From a virus: DNA of 64,000 nucleotides. Within the stretch, counting starts at the first letter, position 1; each line of letters begins with the position of its first letter. A program made the translations under genes and the position numbers. This document shows positions 37,548 through 47,426 of this stretch, in pieces. The stretch is from IMG/VR virus record IMGVR_UViG_3300021594_000641, positions 1-64,000 of that record, one strand, 5' to 3'. The notes below the pieces were generated by a model, which was not told the origin of the DNA, did not search any database, and saw only the letters and a program-made list of their open reading frames with translations.

Positions 37548-38356
37548 GATTGGTACTGCACAATCAGTTGGTTGCCCTGACAATAAACACCAGTAACTAT
37601 AGAACCATAATAGGTTTGAGGGCAACAGGCCATAGGTGTCTCTGTGCCGTCGCTGCCGTCCGCTCCGTCTGAACCATCGTCTCCTTTTATATTTGTATCA
37701 CGAGGCCCCCAGTTTCCATTCTTTTTCTTATAAACATCACCTCTACCAACATTTCCGTAAACTCCTGACCCTAGATAAGTTTCTCCTCTGTTTAGGTAAA
37801 AGTCGTTGTCTCTACCTATTGAGTTTGACGGAGGACCGTAACCGGATAGCCAGATACTTGGCTTGGGCACACCAAATTTAAAAGTAAGTACGCTGCCACA
37901 CTTGTCTTCAGACGGATACTTATCTCTTTTCTTAACAGAGGCTGTAGGTATCTCAGCAGCTGGTAGAGAAGAAGCTGAAGCTTCAAAGTCAAAATCTGGA
38001 CAAGGCAGCGATAGGCTTATCTGAAAATCATTGTCGTATTCGCATATGGACGAGCTAGAACTTTTATCAAGATTTACTATGAATCTTGGATTTGTAGCTT
38101 TCTTGGAGTATTCAATCTTTGACCCTGTGACGTTTAGATTGACTCTAGGGCAGGGTCCGTCCAGACCAGGCAAGCCTGCAACTCCGGCTGGCCCTACAGG
38201 GCCTATCTGCGGAAGGTCTATGTCTAAAACAGGGCAGTCCATTATAGGGGGCGGAATAAACGGTATTTCGCAGTCATCAACATAGGCAAAGGCATCAGCC
38301 GGTATTGCTGCTATGGATGAGATGCTGCATTTGCTTGTGTCAAAAATAGCTGGCAT
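37544..38356 (-). CDS. Collagen-like tail-fibre protein, 270 aa
   Basis: ATG at 38356 with GAGGAAA. Contains collagen-type Gly-X-Y stretches (IGPVGPAGVAGLPGLDGP near residue 52, and GDDGSDGADGSDG near residue 232), which form triple-helical stalks in phage fibres. A Cys-rich C-terminus follows the second stretch. Overlaps its successor by 4 nt. Confidence 0.75.
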   Translation of the reverse strand: MPAIFDTSKCSISSIAAIPADAFAYVDDCEIPFIPPPIMDCPVLDIDLPQIGPVGPAGVAGLPGLDGPCPRVNLNVTGSKIEYSKKATNPRFIVNLDKSSSSSICEYDNDFQISLSLPCPDFDFEASASSLPAAEIPTASVKKRDKYPSEDKCGSVLTFKFGVPKPSIWLSGYGPPSNSIGRDNDFYLNRGETYLGSGVYGNVGRGDVYKKKNGNWGPRDTNIKGDDGSDGADGSDGTETPMACCPQTYYGSIVTGVYCQGNQLIVQYQS

Positions 38357-38376
38357 GTCTGGTTTCCTCAGGATAC

Positions 38377-39393
38377 TTACGCAGGGCAGCCAGCTAGTCC
38401 GTGACTGTCGCCTGATATGATTATCGTGTGCGCGTCGTTTCCTGGTTTTACCTCAACTCCTTGTCCGCCCACTATCCGCACTACCTTACCGCTAACTCCG
38501 TTTATTGATTGAAATATTTCTTTGCAGGCGGGTCCGCCTGTGTAGAACAAGCCTCCGTCTGGAGAAACTTCTTCTGGATAAAATTTAAACTCAGAACAAG
38601 GCTCTCCTTCTCCTGCGCCTACTTCTCCACCTATTGTCATGGAATTATCGTTAGAGTTTAACCTGAGGGTGCAGTTGAATCCTGGTTTTATTTTAACGTC
38701 TCCAAACAAGCACTCAGACTGCACATACACTAAATCGTCTACAGGCTCTACGTTGTCGCATCCAGCGACATTTGTTACCACGGTCCTAGACCTGTTAGCC
38801 ACGTTTATTGTTCTAACGTAGCCATCTGACAAATTTTGAATCAAAGCAGGCTCTACGTATATACCTTTAGTATTGTCAGCTACGGATTCTCCGTCAGGAG
38901 CCGCGTCAGCATAAAGAATAAAATTTTCTCCAGACTTGTGCAGCAAACCGTCATACACGGTTTTCCAAGTCAAAATAGTAGTGGGTATAAAAGAAAGATC
39001 GGCATAAGCCAGCTTTCCTATAACCATGAAGCCTTCCCATTTCACATCGTCGTTGCAGTACCCTTCCACCTGCGACTGCGTAAGATACTCTTCAGAAACA
39101 ATCTCGTTTGAAAATTGAGTAGCGTATTCAGGATCGCCAGTTCTGAACCTAAAAACCAAAGACTTACCAACTAATCCTGGAGCATCGCATTTAAAATGAA
39201 AAGTATAGTCGTCAGAAACTTTAGTTATTTGGTACAGCCATACTTTATGCGTTCCTGGAACAAACCCAGAGTTAGCCCGCATGGTACAGCCAAAGTCCAC
39301 TATGGCTTTGTTTGATAGAACAAAAGCTCCAGAGTCCTTTACAAAAGGATAAGCCCTAAACTCGTTATCAGAATAAAAACCTGCTCTGCTCAT
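38377..39393 (-). CDS. Putative fibre protein of the YPL/F family, 338 aa
   Basis: ATG at 39393 overlaps the previous stop (TAATG) with GGGAGG. N-terminus GFYSDNEFRAYPFVKD (first block) and a later SINGVSGKVVRIVGGQGVEV with GDSHGL. It shares the opening N-x-(F/L)RxYP(L/F)-x-D block and the NG-type repeat with three other genes here (39393, 40176 and 44645). Beta-rich, Cys-containing. Likely virion surface protein. Confidence 0.7.
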   Translation of the reverse strand: MSRAGFYSDNEFRAYPFVKDSGAFVLSNKAIVDFGCTMRANSGFVPGTHKVWLYQITKVSDDYTFHFKCDAPGLVGKSLVFRFRTGDPEYATQFSNEIVSEEYLTQSQVEGYCNDDVKWEGFMVIGKLAYADLSFIPTTILTWKTVYDGLLHKSGENFILYADAAPDGESVADNTKGIYVEPALIQNLSDGYVRTINVANRSRTVVTNVAGCDNVEPVDDLVYVQSECLFGDVKIKPGFNCTLRLNSNDNSMTIGGEVGAGEGEPCSEFKFYPEEVSPDGGLFYTGGPACKEIFQSINGVSGKVVRIVGGQGVEVKPGNDAHTIIISGDSHGLAGCPA

Positions 39394-40163
39394 TAGTTTC
39401 CTCCCAGCTGCTGACCGGCCAGTTCGATTCTTATCGAGTTTCCTCCGGCTTCTGGGTAAATCCTAAGAATAGTGTCTGCTGCTATTTCGTTATTAACAGA
39501 TAGCTGGAAGTCTCCGTAGCTGTTTGGCGGTATGTTATTTATTGTCTTTACAAAATTAGGAGTTGTGAAGAACTCTGTGCTTGAGCACAGCTTTCTTTTA
39601 AAGAGCGGATCACCTATCAAATCTATTCGTATAGAGTCGTCAGTGTCTTGCCTGACAGCTACTCCATTTTCTCCAACAAGCCAGATGTCGCCTGTAACCA
39701 CCGACCCGTCTGGAAGCAAAAATCCACTAACGTGATTTTGTGGCATAGGTATTACGGTAGAAGCCACAAACTCGGCGTTTATACCAAAGTCATGATCTCC
39801 GCTTTGCCAACTTTGAAAAACAGACAGTCTTTGTTCATCACTAACTATTATTCCCGCAGACCTTCCGTGTTTGTCGTAGAGAGGAACTTCTCCCACATCT
39901 CCAAGAGGGTCGAATGTTCCTGTTATTAAAACAGTGCCTGACGAGTTTCCTATAGTTAATATAACTTCCCGTATTTGAACTGATATTTTTTTAAGATACA
40001 TAGGAGACGCTAACCCAGCAGGGTATATGGCAGCGTCCAAAAAAATATCTTTGGGTAGGTCGTATCCGGTGTCTGCTTTAAGGCTTGAGGAGTCAGAAAA
40101 CGGATATCTGGTATCAGCCAGCTCGTCCCTATACTCAAGACCAAAGACTCTTTCTACTGACAT
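39393..40163 (-). CDS. Putative fibre protein of the YPL/F family, 256 aa
   Basis: ATG at 40163 with CGGAGA. Opens YRDELADTRYPFSDSS followed by LPKDIFLDAAIYP, then a KTINNIPPNSYGDFQLSVN block, like its neighbours. No catalytic motif. Part of the paralogous set discussed in the findings. Confidence 0.7.
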   Translation of the reverse strand: MSVERVFGLEYRDELADTRYPFSDSSSLKADTGYDLPKDIFLDAAIYPAGLASPMYLKKISVQIREVILTIGNSSGTVLITGTFDPLGDVGEVPLYDKHGRSAGIIVSDEQRLSVFQSWQSGDHDFGINAEFVASTVIPMPQNHVSGFLLPDGSVVTGDIWLVGENGVAVRQDTDDSIRIDLIGDPLFKRKLCSSTEFFTTPNFVKTINNIPPNSYGDFQLSVNNEIAADTILRIYPEAGGNSIRIELAGQQLGGN

Positions 40164-40175
40164 GGCTGTCTCCGG

Positions 40176-42410
40176 TCATGCCTTCTCAATGTGAAAATAA
40201 GAAAACAGGGCAGGGCTCTTGTCTGACCCTACGCCAGAAACACCAACAGCTTTACCGTAAAGTGACGTTTGCGTAGTGACGGTCATCAGCCTTTCTGCTG
40301 AGGATGTATCTTCAAGAGCTACATTTATTTTTGCAGACTCGCTGTCTTCTCCAGGCTTTACTGACACAGACAGCCTGTACCATTTGTTCTTTTCTATCTT
40401 TATTTCAGAGGACGAACTTATTGGGTAAGCAGACTCCCCCGATATCTTTGAAATATTTACCTTTCCGTTCTCTTGGTCTAGTTCTACAAAAATGAACTCG
40501 TTATTTTTTGTTTCCAAATTAAACTTACTGTTAAGGACTATTCCGGCGTTGCTGCCTTCTTCAGGTATCAATATTTCTGAAGATATTAGTAAATTACTTG
40601 AAGATGTGTAACCGCAGTCGTGCCACAATGCTGAATTGAAATAAGTTGTGCTCAAAGCTCTATAGACAGTCTCCATAGACAAGAACCCAGAGTCTATCTC
40701 TGGAGGCTTTACTGTGTTGAATTCTCCTGAGTCTATGTACCACTTATCCGCAGTGTCATTGTTGAAATACAAAGTCACAGGTAAATCTTGACAGTCAAGA
40801 GTTATTACAGAAACACTTTCGTCTAACAAAGCGGCAGGTGTTGGAGTTGTCGTAGGCTTAGGTTCCCACTCTATGCTCATCTGGCCAGCAGGGTCGCAAG
40901 GCTTGGTCATGTCTGCAATAGCCGGGCAGTCATTATGAGTTGATAGCCTGACAGAAAGAGAAGTGCTGTGGTCATTTATAGCGTAAAGCTCAACTTTAAA
41001 AGTGCTGTTAGATTTAAAAGCGGTTCCTCCAAATTTTTGATTTATTTCTGTACTCTTTCCGTATTCAAGTTTAACTTTTTTAGAAGTAAAAATAAGCCTT
41101 TCTTTTAATGAGTCAAACAAGACTCTGTAGACCTTAACGTATATACGAACTTTTTTATATATTTCCAGAAGAGTCCCAGACGGTAGACTTACTTTAAAAT
41201 AAAAAAACCAATTACTTACAGGTAAATTAAAATCATGAGGAATAGGGTTAGGATCGCAAGGCACGTTAGAACAAAACTGTAGAAAAGGGACATCCCCGCA
41301 ATCAGTGTATGTATGTACATACGTTTCTAACTTTATTTCTTTTTTGGGGGCTATAGCTTTTTCGTAATAGCTTGGACCTCCCGGACAACAACAGTCTGCC
41401 CCAGGAGGACAGTCGCATCCGTGATAGCTTACTCTGCCATATTCGCCTATATGCCCAAAAGGCCTACCGGGAAGAAGTGGATAATAATGTCTGACTAGTT
41501 CACACTGAGGGTCTTTACTTCCTCCAAAATCTCCTGCGTCATCTGGAAGTCTGTTGGTAGCCGCGCAAGTATCTATAAGACCCAGCGGGTAATCTACGGC
41601 TATTCCTCCTATTTCATTTTCATCTTCATCAACATATTTGGCTGTTTCAAAAGGTTCTTCAAATATTATGTTTATATTCCCTGCGCAGTCTGGCACAGCA
41701 GAGTTTATGAACTGAATACCTTCCTTGTTGCACGTGTTGCTTTCAGGTCTTCCAGAGCAACTACCTCTGTACTTATCAAATACGTTAGTGTTAGGGTCTT
41801 CTTTCAATGCGACGACTATGGCTTGCCTTTCTATCCCGTCTATTAACTTTGTTTGTTTTGTTATTGATACATTGGTTCCTTCCTTTAGCTCTATCAGACC
41901 TTTAAACAATATGGAGCTATTTACTTTAGACAAAGAAGTCACGGGAAAGTTAGAATAGAACCTAGAAGTTTTTGGATTCAAAGACGACTGGCTAGAACTA
42001 CTAAACCTTCCGCTATACTCAGTGTTGGTGCCTTCTCCAAATACTATCCAGCCGCCAACTCCTTCGCTGAGAGGATTGACAGAATAAGGCTTACCTATCT
42101 GAAGAGGTTTTTTTACAGTCACGGCACAAACAGGAGAATACGTTTCTACGGCTACAGGTTGATCTGTGTCTGAATAGTTGGCCGGATGCTTTACTGCCAC
42201 AAGAGTAACTGTTACTAAAGTTTTAGTTACGTTTACGCCGCTGACCATTACCAGTGAGCCTAAAGACTTCGGCAGCCTAAGATTTATATCTGTAATTATA
42301 GTGTCAGACATGTTGACGCCGTTGTCGTCAACGCCCGTGACTCCATCGTCCAGAGGATACTGCCTGGTCGAATTAAGGTTATACCAGTTGTTGTTTACAA
42401 CCGAACCCAT
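40176..42410 (-). CDS. Large fibre protein of the YPL/F family with LamG-like end, 744 aa
   Basis: ATG at 42410 with AAGGTG. First block NWYNLNSTRQYPLDDG; then a beta-rich middle with a Cys-rich stretch (CDCPPGADCCCPGGPSYYEK). The C-terminal 180 residues (WYIDSGEFN, LISSEILIPEEGSNAGIVLN, KWYRLSVSVKPGED) look like a LamG/concanavalin-type carbohydrate-binding jelly roll. It probably binds host sugars. Confidence 0.7.
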   Translation of the reverse strand: MGSVVNNNWYNLNSTRQYPLDDGVTGVDDNGVNMSDTIITDINLRLPKSLGSLVMVSGVNVTKTLVTVTLVAVKHPANYSDTDQPVAVETYSPVCAVTVKKPLQIGKPYSVNPLSEGVGGWIVFGEGTNTEYSGRFSSSSQSSLNPKTSRFYSNFPVTSLSKVNSSILFKGLIELKEGTNVSITKQTKLIDGIERQAIVVALKEDPNTNVFDKYRGSCSGRPESNTCNKEGIQFINSAVPDCAGNINIIFEEPFETAKYVDEDENEIGGIAVDYPLGLIDTCAATNRLPDDAGDFGGSKDPQCELVRHYYPLLPGRPFGHIGEYGRVSYHGCDCPPGADCCCPGGPSYYEKAIAPKKEIKLETYVHTYTDCGDVPFLQFCSNVPCDPNPIPHDFNLPVSNWFFYFKVSLPSGTLLEIYKKVRIYVKVYRVLFDSLKERLIFTSKKVKLEYGKSTEINQKFGGTAFKSNSTFKVELYAINDHSTSLSVRLSTHNDCPAIADMTKPCDPAGQMSIEWEPKPTTTPTPAALLDESVSVITLDCQDLPVTLYFNNDTADKWYIDSGEFNTVKPPEIDSGFLSMETVYRALSTTYFNSALWHDCGYTSSSNLLISSEILIPEEGSNAGIVLNSKFNLETKNNEFIFVELDQENGKVNISKISGESAYPISSSSEIKIEKNKWYRLSVSVKPGEDSESAKINVALEDTSSAERLMTVTTQTSLYGKAVGVSGVGSDKSPALFSYFHIEKA

Positions 42411-44176
42411 TACGGCACCTTGAGGTACGTAGTGTTTGAAATTATTCCTTTAGGTATCACAGTTCCGTTTGTTCTAGCTGTCAGCTGTATAGTCACAAAA
42501 TCAGAATCAGTTATAGGATGCCCAGGAGTGTGCGGTATTTTATAATCCGCGTACAGAGGACCGCTGTAAACTATTTCTTGTTTTCTTTTGTAATTAGTCG
42601 CGTAATAGTCCGTGTTGTTCTCATACTTCACATGCAATGACTTCATGTTCACAGAGTAAGGGTTAGGATCGTCGACTAGTTTTATTGAGAAGCTGCCTAT
42701 ATCTGTAAAGGTAGTACTGTTTAATGCCCCAGCAGCTCCTGTTGTGCTTTCAGACGGTATGTAGGTAACGATTCCCTTGTCGGCAAATCTTGCTTGATCT
42801 ATGAAACCTATCCAAGCTCCAAAGTTTCCTCCTATTAGTCCTATGAAAGCTTTAGTGACAAAGTTTCCGTTAGGAGCGTCTAGTAGAGGAATTTCTCCTA
42901 TCCAAGTAAGGTCTTGGCTCTTGTAGAAAGATATATCGAATTTTACTTGAGCCAACCTTTGTTGGTTTATGGCGTTCCACTCCACATAATGGTTTGGCCA
43001 CTCTCCTCCTATGGAATAGCTAGTAGGTTTGTTGCCTTTACCGTCATATATAAAAAGGCTGTCTGGATTAATTCTTCCAACCAAGTCAGTCGACCCTGAA
43101 AAGTCTAAGTTTACTTTTACTGTACTTTTGCAAGCTTCTGAAGAGTTACACAGACCAAAAGCCACTTTGGCGCAAACGCTGTCTTTGAACCTGTACGGTA
43201 TTACAGATATGCTCAAAGGGCTGTAGCTGTCTCTACATAATTTAAATTGCTCAAGCCTGGCCACATTAGACGAATGATTAGTCCGAACTCTAGCCGCTGC
43301 CTCGCTTATTGTTTTATATATCTCATGAACTTTCTTTAGAGCTCTATACGTGTTAACGAAATCGTCGCAAGAACAACAAGGCAGGCAGTTGTTTCTAAGG
43401 CTGAATCCGTTGTTGTTTCCTATAAGTATTTTCTTGTTTTCTCCTGTTCCAGATGTTGTGCCAGTTCTTGCTGTCCAAAAGCAGTCTTTAGCTTGAACCA
43501 CGAAATTCCCATTAGCGTCTGGTCCAACACCGTTTATTCTTTTCAACTCAGCGTAAGTATCTACGCATCCTGGGTATTGTCCTTGCCCGTACCCTGGCAC
43601 AGCTTCAATGTATACTTTGTTTACCCTAGCTTTTCCTGCGGTTGTTACTGTTTCGGTATTATCTAGTTTGAAGTTATAGCCTGCTACAAACTCAACAGCG
43701 TTTTTTATAGTGTTACCGTTTACTATCAGACTAGTTACAGTTTTTGGTAAAAGCTCAGAAACCCTTTCGTCCAATATCGCGTTTTCTGGCTCTATGAATG
43801 AAGGGTAAGAAATTACGTCTTCCAAGTCATGTTGGCCATTATGCTGCACTATTCTGCATATTGCGTCTTCTGCTTTCCACTCGTGAATTGTAAAACGGTC
43901 TGACCAAGTATCTACTCTATATTCAGTCTCATCTGATACGAATACCGTAGAGCCGTTAGCGTCTACTACCCAGACCTCCGCTCTTTCTTCTGAAGGAGGC
44001 TGAGTTATATTTAGTACTGTTTTTATTTTTAAAGGTAAGACCGCGCTTTCTACGTTATGACACAAGTACATATCGGCCAAAAGCCGTGGCATCTCTGCGA
44101 CTTCATGAATAAATGGAAAGTGCTGCCCGTAAGGGTTAACGGCTATTCCATATCCTCCTTCCGCAACGACGCCCAT
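42410..44176 (-). CDS. Putative tail-fibre/adhesin protein, 588 aa
   Basis: The ATG at 44176 is chosen because it sits 5 nt after GAGGAG and overlaps the HNH stop (TAATG); an upstream TTG at 44209 is less likely. It contains the block RINGVGPDANGNFVVQ shared with the YPL/F family and a Cys-rich segment (NCLPCCSCDDF). The C-terminal half (CKSTVKVNLDFSGSTDLVGRIN) looks like repeated beta sandwiches. Probable virion surface protein. Confidence 0.68.
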   Translation of the reverse strand: MGVVAEGGYGIAVNPYGQHFPFIHEVAEMPRLLADMYLCHNVESAVLPLKIKTVLNITQPPSEERAEVWVVDANGSTVFVSDETEYRVDTWSDRFTIHEWKAEDAICRIVQHNGQHDLEDVISYPSFIEPENAILDERVSELLPKTVTSLIVNGNTIKNAVEFVAGYNFKLDNTETVTTAGKARVNKVYIEAVPGYGQGQYPGCVDTYAELKRINGVGPDANGNFVVQAKDCFWTARTGTTSGTGENKKILIGNNNGFSLRNNCLPCCSCDDFVNTYRALKKVHEIYKTISEAAARVRTNHSSNVARLEQFKLCRDSYSPLSISVIPYRFKDSVCAKVAFGLCNSSEACKSTVKVNLDFSGSTDLVGRINPDSLFIYDGKGNKPTSYSIGGEWPNHYVEWNAINQQRLAQVKFDISFYKSQDLTWIGEIPLLDAPNGNFVTKAFIGLIGGNFGAWIGFIDQARFADKGIVTYIPSESTTGAAGALNSTTFTDIGSFSIKLVDDPNPYSVNMKSLHVKYENNTDYYATNYKRKQEIVYSGPLYADYKIPHTPGHPITDSDFVTIQLTARTNGTVIPKGIISNTTYLKVP

Positions 44177-44682
44177 TACTTCTCCTCGTTTGTATACCTC
44201 TTGAGCCAATTACAGTTAGCGCACAGCAGCTGATAGTTTTCAGGATTCTTGAGCACCTTTCTATACCTTTGCAGAGAGTTAGCATTCCTTCTTTCCTTGG
44301 AGCCTCCTCCGGCTATGTGGTCTATGTGCAGCACGTCTCTTAACGATATTCCGCAAGACTTGTTTGCACACTTTCCTCCCAACAGCTCTATGACTTTTGC
44401 TCTCTCTGCCGCGCTCCTTTCCCTGAACGACTTACTCTCTACCCTTCTTTTTTCTTGCCTAATTTTTTTAAAGTCTTCCAGCTGCGTTCTCTTTAAGATT
44501 GCCCTGCTCCTGTCTGACATGCCTCCTCTTCTTTTTGGTATTTTCTTTATGCTCAAGCATACTTTGCATGTCTTCTTGTAATTGATTACTCCCCTGTATG
44601 TAAAAGTATCAAACTCAGACAGCGGTTTTTCTTTATTGCATACATTACAACGGGGCGCTGGAACTTTCGCATCCTGTGTCAT
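44176..44682 (-). CDS. HNH endonuclease, 168 aa
   Basis: ATG at 44682 with GGGGAG. Residues 105-158 have the HNH order: CANKSC, HIDHIAGG (119-126) and YQLLCANCN (150-158), with zinc Cys pairs. A further CxxC pair (RCNVC, TCKVC) is at the N-terminus. Basic and helical, the usual build of phage homing HNH nucleases. It starts inside the last 38 nt of the upstream fibre gene and shares its stop with the next. Likely a mobile element in the tail operon. Confidence 0.85.
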   Translation of the reverse strand: MTQDAKVPAPRCNVCNKEKPLSEFDTFTYRGVINYKKTCKVCLSIKKIPKRRGGMSDRSRAILKRTQLEDFKKIRQEKRRVESKSFRERSAAERAKVIELLGGKCANKSCGISLRDVLHIDHIAGGGSKERRNANSLQRYRKVLKNPENYQLLCANCNWLKRYTNEEK

Positions 44683-45613
44683 TTAGCTTGCTCCCCAGGA
44701 CTGTGGTAGTCATGGCTGTCACGCTACCATCAAGCCTGCTGATGTAGTTACTTAGACTCAGGGCAGAATTTTGCAAAGACTGCAAGTCATTTGTTACGGC
44801 CTCCAGCTCTTGACAACCACAACAAGGTTTTGAGTAAAGATCGTTTACTTGAAGCCCGTTAACTTTTGCGTCTAGGCTTACATTCGTGTCAGTCTGGAGA
44901 GTAAAGTTTCCTTCTGGAGTAGGCGCTATTCCGTTTATTGTTCTTATGCAAGGAGATTGAGATGCTTCATCGGTACAGACGCAGTCTTTTGTAAGACCCT
45001 CTCCGCTAACGGCATCAAATCTTATTTTTGGAGCATCTGTTCCTTGCTGAGAATAGGTTAAGGATACATTCGTTCCAGCTATAAGTTCTATTGCCCCAGT
45101 AAGCTTTTCTGATCTGTCGTTTCCATTCACTAAAGTTATTGAAGTGACGCCTCTTATTATTGGCCGGATACAGTCTGTATCTAGCTTACCGCCAGAGTAG
45201 TCAAAAAAGTATTGCCCAGCAGGCAGAGCTTTTATTTCTTCTAGTTTTCCAAAAACTATTTTACCAACAGAGTCTGAATAACTATCTATTCCTACTAACG
45301 CGTAGCTCTTGTTTTCTGTATGCGCGGAAAAAGCCATAGACGTGCTGGCTACGGCGGTTACTGAATTGTTGCTTCCTAAGTATCCCAAAACCAAAGTAAG
45401 CCCTGTGCTGAACATGGACATGGAGTAAATAAAGAAATTTTCAGGAACTACGTTTACGCCGGCATTTACAGGAAAGTATAAAGATAAAATTATCGTGTCT
45501 GGGATACGAAATGACGAGCTCTGATCTAGCTTTGTGGCGCTGTCAGCTAAAGGATAACTTCTTAGGGCATTGGCATTTAGCCACTCTAAACCCCATACTG
45601 CTGGTGATGGCAT
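44645..45613 (-). CDS. Putative fibre protein of the YPL/F family, 322 aa
   Basis: ATG at 45613 with AAGGTG. Opens WLNANALRSYPLADSA, then IPDTIILSLYFP, and later RTINGIAPTPEGNFTLQTDTNV, all blocks repeated in its paralogues. The end carries a CCGCQELEAVTNDLQSLQN coiled coil. Virion surface protein by context. Confidence 0.7.
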   Translation of the reverse strand: MPSPAVWGLEWLNANALRSYPLADSATKLDQSSSFRIPDTIILSLYFPVNAGVNVVPENFFIYSMSMFSTGLTLVLGYLGSNNSVTAVASTSMAFSAHTENKSYALVGIDSYSDSVGKIVFGKLEEIKALPAGQYFFDYSGGKLDTDCIRPIIRGVTSITLVNGNDRSEKLTGAIELIAGTNVSLTYSQQGTDAPKIRFDAVSGEGLTKDCVCTDEASQSPCIRTINGIAPTPEGNFTLQTDTNVSLDAKVNGLQVNDLYSKPCCGCQELEAVTNDLQSLQNSALSLSNYISRLDGSVTAMTTTVLGSKLNDTGCESSSAPL

Positions 45614-45621
45614 TTGGCACC

Positions 45622-47418
45622 TTAAGCTGAGTACAACACGGCTACGGCATCAATTATTCCTATCTCTCCCAAATACCCGTCTGTAGCACTTCTCTCTACA
45701 GTAAACAGTACTTCAGCCGACTCTGTTACCACAATAGCCGCAGTTTCAACTTCCTTGTATTGTCCTGAGGTTATTGTCACAGAGACGCTGCCGTGAATAG
45801 TGTCAGAGGTTGGAAGAGCCGTGGCAGCCACAGGCCTGGGCAGTAGCCTATAAGATACATTTAGACTTGGAGAGCCTGAAGCGTCTCCATATAGCCACAG
45901 TCTTAGTTTTATCCTAGGGTTGGTTGGAAAGTTGCTAGCGCCAGGCATTCTAAACTTATACCTGACTGATGATGTTTTTTCGGCTTGAAACCCTAGGTAC
46001 ATTATTTCAGATTCATATCTTTCCTTAGCGTCTATTACTCTGACTACTTGAGGAGTTATGAATCTTTCAAGGCCTTCAACATCAGCACGTATGCTGACTA
46101 CCCCTTGGTGAACTGTGTCTGAGTCTCCATTTACAAAAGAGTGAGTGCTGGTGATGACCACAGAGTCGTCAGCGGCTATTAGCCCTTCTGTGACGTAACC
46201 CCTTTTAAACTTATTGTTAACTATGTTTTTTAGCGCCAAGCTACCAGATACATTTTCCTGGTCTATCTGATAAGTGCTATCAAACTTTAATATTACGTCG
46301 CCAGCGGTGACGTTGTTTCCGTCTTGATCTACTACCCTTATTGGAGTGGCGTCGTTGTAAGGCCTTATGCTTGTTACTACAGAGCTGTCGTTACCGTATC
46401 TAACTTTAGAAAAATAAAGTACAAGCTTGCTCTCAGCGTTTCTTGGACACTCTGGGTAACTTGTAGCGCTTTGAACAGAAGAAGAGCTGTAGTATTCTTG
46501 CCACGGAGCCTCTCCGTTACAGTTGCTCATCCACCATATGCCATTCCTGTCGACAATAACTAAACCGTTAGGTCCGGTAGGCACCTCTAATCCAAAATTT
46601 TGTAACGCTGCTCCTATCTCTAAATCCATAAAAACAGTCAACGACGCACTAGATTCAGGAAGAGGCGGCCAGAGTGGAGCCAGCTTTGTGTCCTTATCTA
46701 GGTTATAACCGAAAGCCGATCCGTACGGAGCCAGGCCATTAAAAACTTCATGGTCTGCTGGCAGCCAACCCATTAAGTCAGGGTCTGGAGATGTGATTAC
46801 AGCCCTATCCGCTCCATTAACGTTTTGTACGGTAGCCGTACCGGCTGGCTTCATGTAAAGCTCAGCCTTGTAATGAACATGCGCCTCTAAAAGATTTTTA
46901 GATTGAATGCTTACGTAAACAACGCCATTTCCGTCAGCGTACAGTACTGATATTGATAAGCCTGGAGACTGTTTTAGTATTTTTCCAGCTTCCTGTCCTG
47001 ATAAATAATACCTGCCTGGAGTTACAGACCCTACTACCGCTGGAGATATGTCTAACGATACTTTTCCTGAAAGAACAAGCGTGGCAACAGTAGCTGAAGC
47101 CTTGCTGTACACAACTCCAACAACTTCAGTTCTGGAGGTTGTTTCGAACGAGCCGTTTGTTGTTGAGTAGACCTCAGCCAGAGCTTTCTCAAACCTCTGG
47201 TTGGCCACATTCCAATAAACAGCGTTGCCTACAACAACGGTCTCGTCCACGGCCACATCAAACGCAAACGTAGCTTGTCCGTTGTCTATGGCGTCTATTC
47301 TATCTTTAAGATATACAGTCCTATCTGCCAAAGACCTGTCTGGACGCCCAGAGATATTTGCGTCTACGCGTTCGCCGTCTTGAATAAATTTTACGTTGTC
47401 TGTCCAGTTTCCAGCCAT
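45622..47418 (-). CDS. Putative tail-fibre protein, 598 aa
   Basis: ATG at 47418 with GAGGTGA. N-terminus GNWTDNVKFIQDGERVDANISGRPDRSLADR is of the kind seen in tail-fibre proteins, followed by beta-rich repeats and a region of Ser, Val and Asp repeats. No enzymatic motif. At this point in the operon it is likely one of the trimeric fibre proteins. Confidence 0.72.
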   Translation of the reverse strand: MAGNWTDNVKFIQDGERVDANISGRPDRSLADRTVYLKDRIDAIDNGQATFAFDVAVDETVVVGNAVYWNVANQRFEKALAEVYSTTNGSFETTSRTEVVGVVYSKASATVATLVLSGKVSLDISPAVVGSVTPGRYYLSGQEAGKILKQSPGLSISVLYADGNGVVYVSIQSKNLLEAHVHYKAELYMKPAGTATVQNVNGADRAVITSPDPDLMGWLPADHEVFNGLAPYGSAFGYNLDKDTKLAPLWPPLPESSASLTVFMDLEIGAALQNFGLEVPTGPNGLVIVDRNGIWWMSNCNGEAPWQEYYSSSSVQSATSYPECPRNAESKLVLYFSKVRYGNDSSVVTSIRPYNDATPIRVVDQDGNNVTAGDVILKFDSTYQIDQENVSGSLALKNIVNNKFKRGYVTEGLIAADDSVVITSTHSFVNGDSDTVHQGVVSIRADVEGLERFITPQVVRVIDAKERYESEIMYLGFQAEKTSSVRYKFRMPGASNFPTNPRIKLRLWLYGDASGSPSLNVSYRLLPRPVAATALPTSDTIHGSVSVTITSGQYKEVETAAIVVTESAEVLFTVERSATDGYLGEIGIIDAVAVLYSA

Positions 47419-47426
47419 TACTCACC

